Shown: piece by piece, positions 49,201-58,200 of the stretch
Numbering within the stretch: position 1 is the first letter of the stretch
Layout: each line of letters begins with the position of its first letter
Source of the DNA: Liolophura sinensis
Lineage: Eukaryota; Mollusca; Polyplacophora; Chitonida; Chitonidae
Reading direction: 5' to 3'
Assembly: GCF_032854445.1 (NCBI RefSeq)
Contig: NC_088301.1
Location: 13,450,281-13,514,280, forward strand
Length of the DNA: 64,000 bases
Position numbers and translations under genes: made by a program
The notes under the pieces: model-generated
Told to the model about the DNA's origin: nothing
Databases searched by the model: none
What the model saw: the letters and a program-made list of their open reading frames with translations, nothing else

Positions 49201-52200
49201 GTGAGTGAGTGAGTGACTGAATGAGTGCTTGGGGTTTAACGTCGTACTCAACAATTTTTCAGTCATATGACGACGAAGGAATCATTAGGGTGCATGTAAG
49301 TGTAATGTGCCTCCTTGTTGCAGGACGGATTTCCACCGCTCTTTTATTTAGTGCTGCTTCACTGAGACGACTTACCGAAGGCAAGTAAGCCGCCCCGCCC
49401 GAGCCATTACACTGATATGGGTCAACCAGTCGTTGCACTATCCCCTTCACGCTGAACATGAATTGTGTAATATATGGTAATTACAGGAATCCATGATGGA
49501 ACCCCTTTTGATAATGTGCCTTAAACTGGCGCTCAATGCATGCAGAATGTTTTTAAATACAACACTTACATTTACCATTACATTACTTCGATCGATACTG
49601 GACACCAACACAGAGTGTGTGACATTAGGTCCTGCTGTACTTTTGTACATGCAGGCCAGCTAAAATATCGTGACAAGGAATTTGCGAAGTTTTAACATGG
49701 TGTGACAAGCAAATTATTCAAAAAAGTCAAACTGCTCTGCAATAATTCATGTAAAAGTTATCATTATTTATTCTTCTAAAAAGATGAAATATTTAAAAAA
49801 AGGCGATATTTCACATATGTATACACAAAACTCATTTTTGTCATTACGTCGCTCGAGACGCTGGCACGATCTGTTTCCTACTTCAAATCTTTCAGGCAAA
49901 ACTGGCACTATAAATCTGATATTTGAATACCTTAAATAGCCAACATTTATGCACTGTGCAAGGTTCTCTGTGACTTCATGTGTAATTATTATACCTCATA
50001 GAGTGGTTCTTGGTTTCTGCTGGTCACTACACGGTCGCCTGATATTCCACAAAACATGGTGTGCACGGCCACGTTCAAGGAGGTATTACCCCATGTTCAT
50101 GGGGCAATTGTGCAATTGTGCAAGTCCCTTTGTGTGCTCTCTGGCGTCTGCTTGTTTGTAAACAACAGGATGGTGGCTAGCTCCGTTATTGATATAGCGA
50201 TTAAAAGTACCAACTGAGTAAGCATACTGTTATGTTGGTATAATATTATAAAAACCTATAATGTATCCGGAGGAACGTGATATCAGGAATTGTCTGCTCT
50301 TGTAAAGTGATATTCAACTTGCATTTTGCACTCGTTGAACATCTCTTCTCTCGAGCTGACAATTCCTGATTTCCCATCCCTCAGCATGCACTATTTGTCA
50401 AATAACACTAAATGCCTGATCATTTGTGAGGATTTACCTGAGAGACAGTTACAGGCAGAGAAGCGGCTGGCACCTCTCACATAGGTCAGGCACTGGCCAC
50501 TGTTGTCACAGCCTCCGTCCACACATGCAGAAGTGCTGATGTCCATCTCCACCAGGGCAGTCATGTTATGACATGCTTCTCTGCAAACATCAACGACAAC
50601 AACTAGTGAGTTTCCACAATGGCTGTGATCAGTGTGATGGCACAGCACAGTGACCCATGAGCCTCTCACCACGTTCGATATGAGTTCAAATCCAGCTCAT
50701 GCTGGCTTCCTCTCCAGTCGTATGTGGTAAAATGTACTAGCAACCTGCGGAAGACTGTGGGTTCCTCCCACCATAATGCTGGCCGCTTTCGTACAGGCGA
50801 AATATTCTTGACTGACTGGAATAAAAAAAACCCCTAACAGTGTTTTAAAGAACAATTATCATTTTTCACATTCCTGTGCAGATAAAGTTTTTCCTTAATT
50901 ATTATTTTCTGAATCATCTGATGGAAACTTAATAAGTAATACCCTAATTCTTCTACCTTTTCAACTGTCTCTGCCACCAATATTTTGAAACATTCAGAGA
51001 GAACTATGGGGTGTAGAGAAAAAATTTGGACAGTTTTATGAAGCTTATATCTTTAGCCACCCCACCCCCAACCCACCTTTTAATGTCATTTTCAAAATAA
51101 TTGTACGCATAAATTCCGCTGAAAAGTTCTTTAGTGGTTGAAACGGTTGAAGATTTACAGGAATAATACATTTGTATTCAAGTAATTTGTTTTTTAATTT
51201 GTTAAATGTAGAGGTCAGGATCCATTTTCATTCCATACTATTACAGTAATCTCAAGGAACTTGATTTCATGAAGCGTCATTCATTAGATGTTCAAATTTC
51301 ACATCACATTCCACATTTCTAATCCAATGTTGGCTAACCTTTGGTTGTATTGACCTTCCGTATAACAATGCATGGTCAGAGACAAGAACCACTTTGCTGG
51401 TTCGGGGTAAGGCACGTACAGCACCCCTGTCTGTTCCTGAGGCTCGCTGGCATTGAGGTAAATCTGTCTGGAGGGGTAGGCCTCACAGGGTGGGCTGCCA
51501 CCCCCGTTAAATCCAATGCTGCCCTTCTGTAAGCAGCCCGTCACTACTAGGTACTTACCTGGCACTCCGTCCTACAATCAACCAAAGATCAATGAGTTAG
51601 TCAGCCGATTTTGTGTTTCTTGTCATTTGTCCTCTTAGGATCAGAGGGTTGTTTTTCTACCACATAATGTTTTTACACACACAATTTTGAGACAAACTCA
51701 GTGAATACATGTACTCAGAAAATACACACAACAGAAAAACAGGCTGACCACACGTAATAACAGCTATTTATTCCTGGTATTATTCTCTGTGTGCACACAC
51801 TCTGTCAGACAGGTTAACATAATATTTAAACCTAGAACCCCAATGTCCATCCTCCAATATTTCCAAAAATAAAAGAAAGAAAAGGAAGACAACCTTAAAA
51901 AGATCACAGGATGTCATGTTACTTAGTTATGTGAGGTGCACTACTGGTACATCAAGTTTGACTGGAGAAATGTAGCAATCAGAAGAGAATACAGAGTACA
52001 TGAAAATTAATGCATTAATGCACTAAGTACTTGAGTGGGAGTATATATGAAAATAATTACCCGATTGTAAATAAACTTCAGCATGAGGAGATGCATGAAC
52101 AAAATCATGTCTACAGACATAGAGACAAACAGGGTGATCCCAGTATACCCCCCCACCCACCACCAAACTCCAAACGAAGATGAGTGGGGTATAAAACACT

Positions 52201-55200
52201 AGGTGATATTCTAATCTATGTCTACTCTGGATAATATCACCAATTTCATTGAAATATGATATTGTGTTTGGCCTAAATTTTCGTCCATGAAAAAGTGACT
52301 TATTTGCCCAAATATACCCCTTTTGGGCTGAAATGTTAGGACGACAAATACAGCAGCATAACTGTACAACACAACAATGTCTTAAGAGAAACCCATGGCA
52401 AAAGCCGATATATCTCACCAGCACGATTACGGTCAGCCTGGTCTTGAGAGTTCCACCTATGTCTAACCTGGGCTCCAGCGTGAATGGGATGACGGTGGTC
52501 AGTCCATCATACAGGATCACCTGGGGCGTGATGACCGTGGAGAAGGCCAGCACCCCCAGGACAGACCTGAAGTCCCCATACCCCCGATACCTGTCTAGCT
52601 CAGGTAACACACTACAGTCCTTTGTACTATTGTCCCACTCAGAGGTCACCAGGTATATCTCACCAGAGCACACTGTCATTATTACCACAGAAAAAAAAAA
52701 GAACATCTCAATTACTCACTCAGTGACTGATTTTATTGGTTGACTGATTGATTGATTGCTTGTTTTTGCAGTACCCTAATTCCTCAATCTTTATACAGTG
52801 CAATTTATGCCCACTCTTGATTTTGGAGACAAGACAAACATTGGTTGGATCGGCCAAGTTGAGGGCTTCCCAAAAAGTGTAACTTTATCCGTCTACACAG
52901 TAAAATGCTTTCTGAATGTCCTGGAACAAAAGCAACGCAAACATGCGAAAAGGTTGAGAATTACAGTAGTCAATAATGTTCTACTTGCAACATGACAAGT
53001 CAGTGTCATGGGTTGAAGAAACCAGAGTGTCTGAAGTGAATCAGCAAACTTTGGCAAAGTTGCCAATGAACTTTTTAGCTCCCACATGTGATGCACAGAT
53101 TTAACAATGCGACGGAGATGAACGCATCTACAAGCGTAGGAATACATAGGAGATGGTATTAAAGTGCTACTTCAGTTCCAGGAAAAACCACTGTGGAAAC
53201 ATTAAAAATGATACCGACGATCCCGTATGGAACAATGTTAACGTCACAGTTCAAAAAGATTTAAGGTAAATAACTCTATTTAACCCCTATAAATGAAAAA
53301 TCCTCGAACACAAAATCTTCGGGAGTTACCATAAAATTTTCCTGTTGTCACGTGATAATATTCCTTACGTAACGATGAATCAGGCAGATATGATGTCAAG
53401 TAAGGCCGTGATACTGGAATGACGTCATGCATGTTTGAAAGTGTTCCTGAATGACGTCACACAAGGCAAAACTGGAATCGGCAGAAAACTTTTGTTTCCG
53501 TATTATTCTCCGAAACTACCCACAGTGGTTTTAAAACATCCGATTTTTTGAAGACACAGTAAATCATCTTAAACCATCTTGATTCTTACAATTTAATGCT
53601 GCTTTTAAGACATAAAGGCCTTGACACTGAAGTAACTCTTTAACTACTAACAACAAGCACAGCTATCACAGTATTATATTTTATGTATTTACTGATTTTA
53701 TCCCGACCCATCAAAATCATCAAGACCAAATAAGTACTGCTATTCAGAGAGAGTGCTACAAACCTGTGCTTTCCAAGGTAAACTGTACACTAATATCCTC
53801 ATTCCCATGGTTAGTAAAAGACAGATACTGCCAAGCATCTACATCAGGGGAGGCTACTCTTAGAATACATTCATCATTTGCGGCAGGAGTACAGGTTATC
53901 TCCCCTTGTCTGCGCTCAGCACTTGGCAGAGCAGAGCTCCTGGACATTACAGTTATGTCACAGAGGTAGTTAGAGATTGAAGCCGCAGTCTTAATACCAC
54001 AGCCTATGATGTGAATCTTAAACTCCCATGCAGGCTCATCCAAGAAGAACCTACACAAAACAAAACATAACAACCAGTCATGCTCAACACTGCATATATT
54101 CATATTCAATTACTTGAATATGGGAGCCTTCCAGCTCCGACATTGACATGTTTGTCCAAATGCGCTCTGCATCTTCGCTTTACAAGAAACAAAACTCATC
54201 ACTTAGTAATACTATCCATAACCAATGACTTAACTTCCTGAACTATTTATTTCATTGGATTTCTGGAAACTGAAGTCACTTTTTGAAGGTGTTTTTCACT
54301 CATGTAAATAACTGGCTATGTCAAAATGTGTCTTTGCCCCATAAAACGATGATGTCATGGCACAAAGGGACGTCAACATGATGTTGAAACTTGAAAGTCC
54401 AGTACTTAGTGGTGTTCTGTGTCAAACTCAAGCTCTACGAGTGCAGGAAACTGTGTACAGGCTGTGAAGATAAACTTATAGATAATCAGCTGGCAGGGTG
54501 AAATCTTTAGACGGGACCACGCATTCAGTAAAACTTTGTGGATCTATTTTTAGAAAGAGGAGCCTCTGTAGCCAAGGGAGTTATCTCGCCAGCGCAGAGC
54601 AATGACCCAGGAGCCTCTCGCCAATGCGGTCACTCTGAGGTCAAGTCCAGCTGATGCTGGCTTCCTCTCCAGTCATACATGGAAAGGTCTGGCACCAACC
54701 TGCGGATGGTCGAGGGTTATCCCCCGGGGAAGAGGGCCTACTTTCCTCCCATTATAATGCTGGCCACCGTTGTGTAAGTGAAATATTCCTGAGTACGGGG
54801 TAAAACACCAATCAAATAAATACGTTTAGGAAGTTTTATCATACACGTTATTCTCATTATCAGTTAACCGGGGGCCTCCGTGGCTCAGTCGGTTAAAGCG
54901 CTAGCGCAGCATAATGACCCAGGAGCCTCTTACCAATGCGGTCGATGTGAGTTCAAGTCCAACTCATGCTGGCTTCCTCTCCGGCCGTACGTGAGAAGGT
55001 CTGCCAGCAACCTGCGGATGGTCGTGGGTTTCCCCCCAGGCTCTGCCCGGTTTCCACCCACCATAATGCTGGCCGCCGTCGTATAAGTGAAATATTCTTG
55101 AGTACGCCGTAAAACACCAATCAAAAAAAAAAAAAAAAAAAAAATCAGTTAACCGAGTAATGGAGTTTTATGGAAGTTGACCCAGGATGACAACTACAGC

Positions 55201-58200
55201 TACCATGACATCAAATCTTCAGCACATTTTTGCCAGTGGATTTTGTCCATATTATTATCATCATCAAAATGACACTAAAATGATCTGTTTGTGTCACTAA
55301 AAGATGCAAGCCTCATAAAACTGTGGTTATTTATTTCTCTACACTCTATAGTTTTCTCAGAATCTTTCAAATATTGGTTGCAAAGGCAGTTGAAAATGTG
55401 GAAGAGCTAGGGTAGATTTGAAGTAAATTCAACCCAAACACAGCTACGTGTGTGTCCTGGCAAAATATTAGGATCAGTATGGTTAGCTGGAGTAATTGTC
55501 AAGAAAGGTCTCACTGGTGTCATCCCCCTTGATAGTTTGCCTGATCAGTTTGTTATGAATAAAACTGTACTCAAAAGACCATTATACACATTGCAAGAGA
55601 AATGCTTTCAGAGTTACGCCGCCCCCACCCCCCCCAACCCTCCCCTTAGATGGTTTACCTGATAAGTTTGTTATCATTAGGCTTGATGTGTACTGAACCA
55701 TGCCTCTTGTCCAGTGTTTCTACCCGTTTGTGAATATCTATAGAGATAGCCGGCTCCAGGAAATATCGACATTTAGGACCAAGTCCCTGTATGAAACACA
55801 GACAAAAAAACAAACAAACAAATCAGTACATACATGTATCTAACCAGTACTTTCAAAAAGTTATGGTAGTCACGGGATATGATATTTTTTTCCCTAGTGT
55901 AAGTTTATGAATTGTCCCAGACTTTTGCATTTAATGCTGGTAACTGGTTATCATTCAAGATAAAAAGGTTAAAAAAAGATTGCATTATGTGACCTTTCAA
56001 AACTATTTGGCAAGAATTTTTAGTCACATTTAGTGAAAAAAGTTCCTCAAGAAATAATTCAGAGTAGAAGAAAAATGGAAAAAATGAAGCAGCTGAATTC
56101 TTATGAATATGAGAAATCTCACTGCTGAAAGAGATATCACTTATGCAGCTGGAAAACAGGTAATCAAGGGATTGCTGAAATAATGTCAACAAAGGATGCA
56201 TAATATTTTCCACAAGTCACATGATACAGTAGGACTGTTTCTTAACGCCAAGAGAGTTCAAACTCAAAATTAACAAACCTGGAAATCTATCAAAGAAAAA
56301 ACAAAACAAAAAACAACAACAACAAATTCTGTGACAGTTCTTGCCGTAAGTGGTGCGTGATTACTTGCTCTCATCTTGTTCTCCAGTGAAGAAAAATTTG
56401 GGTAAATGACCCGATACTTGCCACAAAATTCTTATGCCAACATGTTAATTTTAATATACTTCATTCACCAGCCTTTCTCTCAGCTAAAACGGCAAGATGG
56501 AAAGTGGCAAACTGTTCACCAGCTATTTCCTAACTGCCGGGCCGCTGTGATTTTTCTGGATTATTTTGGACACTGAATCAGCTTTTCGTCTTTGTTTTAG
56601 AGCAGGTGTGTAATTATCACACCCCTTGTGAAAAGACCAGCAGCATGATTAGCACCCCTAAATTCATTCTTCCCAGACGTCTGATTTTGTCACGTGTCAC
56701 CACAAATTGGATTTATTTATTTATTTATCCATCTGATTGGTGTTTTACGCCCTACTAAAGTATATCTCACTTATATGACGATGGCAAATATTATGGTGGG
56801 AGGAAATCGAGCAGAGCGCTGAGGGAAACCCACAACCATCCGCAGGTTGCTGAAAGACCTTTCCATGTATGGCTGGAGAGATAGTCAGCGTGAGTTGGAC
56901 TTGAACTTACAGCTACCGCATTGGTGAGAGGCCCCTGGGTCATTGCGCCAAGCTTGTGTGCTAACCACCTCGGCCACAGAGGCATCTCGCTCCCCCATCT
57001 CAAATTGGAAGGCCTGTTAATAAAATAATGGGCTTAACAGGAACGTGTAGTTCTACCTTTTGTACTATCTTGTCGTGAGTTTGTGAGGTAAAGGCAGCCA
57101 AGTACCACTCTCCTGGCTGGGGTTGGTACACCATGTGAAGAACAGACTCATTCCCACTGGTTACAGTCAGCTGGTGTTCATGTGTTCTTCCCACGTGGAA
57201 GTGGTCAGGGAAACTCTCGTTAAACGGGGATACCAGAGGGTAACTACCCACCTGTAAATGACTATGCACAAACAACATATTACATTGTTAATCAAAAGTC
57301 ATTCAACTTTCAAAAAAATAAAAGGAAGTCAATCCTGGACATTTTATATGGGTATCTGTAATTCTTCAACCTTTTCGCATGTTTGAAAGGTGTTTATTCA
57401 AGAATGCTCAGGATGCATTATTCTGTGTAGAAATGTAAAACTTTTTGTCAACCCATGAAATTGGCCAATCCAGCAAATGTTGTTTTGTCTCAAAAATGAA
57501 CTGAAAAATGTGTATAAATTGCACTGAAAGTTACTTTTTCACATATGCGAAAAGCTTGAGGAAATAGGGTACCATACTTTCGGACGAATTACCACAAGCT
57601 TTAAAGAGCTACATGAACACAACTGGGTCAAATATGATCTATTTAAACCCCGTACAAGTAAAACACACCATCCAGGGAAATTAACTGCACAGCCATTTAC
57701 ATATAAGTAACTACAGCATCGAGAGTAAAACCAAAGCAGGGATGATAGTTATCCAAGGGATAGTTCACAATCACTCACATGTGACGAGTGAAACCTGGCC
57801 TATTGTCAGCCTACACCATGTAGCGTTTGGTTCCAGCTCTTCATGTTTTAACTTAACTTCATACTTAACTTTCCCCCGACCCCTCAGCCCCCCTCGGCAC
57901 CATGGCTTAAGCAGAATTAGGTGATAAAAAAAAAATCGTATGCAACGATGTTACTAAAAATTTTCAACCTTTTCAACTTTTTTCAGTGCACTTTATGTGT
58001 ACAGTGATAATGAAAATGACACTAGAAATCATCTGTTTGTGTCATTAAAGATGCAAGCTTTATAAAACTGTCCAAATTACTTCTCTATACCTCACAGTTC
58101 TCTCAGAATGTTTCAAAATATTGCTTGATCAGGCAACTGAAAAGGTTGAAGAATTAGGGTCATCACAATACATAAGATATCTAGAATTACTCACGTCAAC

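Larger units (their letters stand above)
54871..55143 (+). mobile_element. tRNA-derived SINE, family 1, best-preserved copy
   Basis: A 273-base element with a tRNA-like head (A box TGGCTCAGTCGG, B box GAGTTCAAGTCC), a body with AACCTGCGGATGGTCGTGGG and CACCATAATGCTGGCCGCCG, and a tail ending in about 20 A residues. It is flanked by a perfect 12-base target-site duplication ATCAGTTAACCG at 54859-54870 and 55144-55155. It lies in intron 4 of PGAP6 (55658-54051). All other family-1 calls here were made by comparison with this copy. Confidence 0.93.

Noticed and set aside
51299-51338. Extension of PGAP6 exon 7 to the stop of its open frame
   Set aside because: The reading frame continues past 51339, but joining to exon 8 in phase requires the donor at 51338; the extension would skip the EGF module.
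54870-54960. Possible genuine tRNA gene
   Set aside because: Only the A and B boxes are tRNA-like; no cloverleaf acceptor stem, and the sequence continues into a SINE body repeated more than twenty times in the window.
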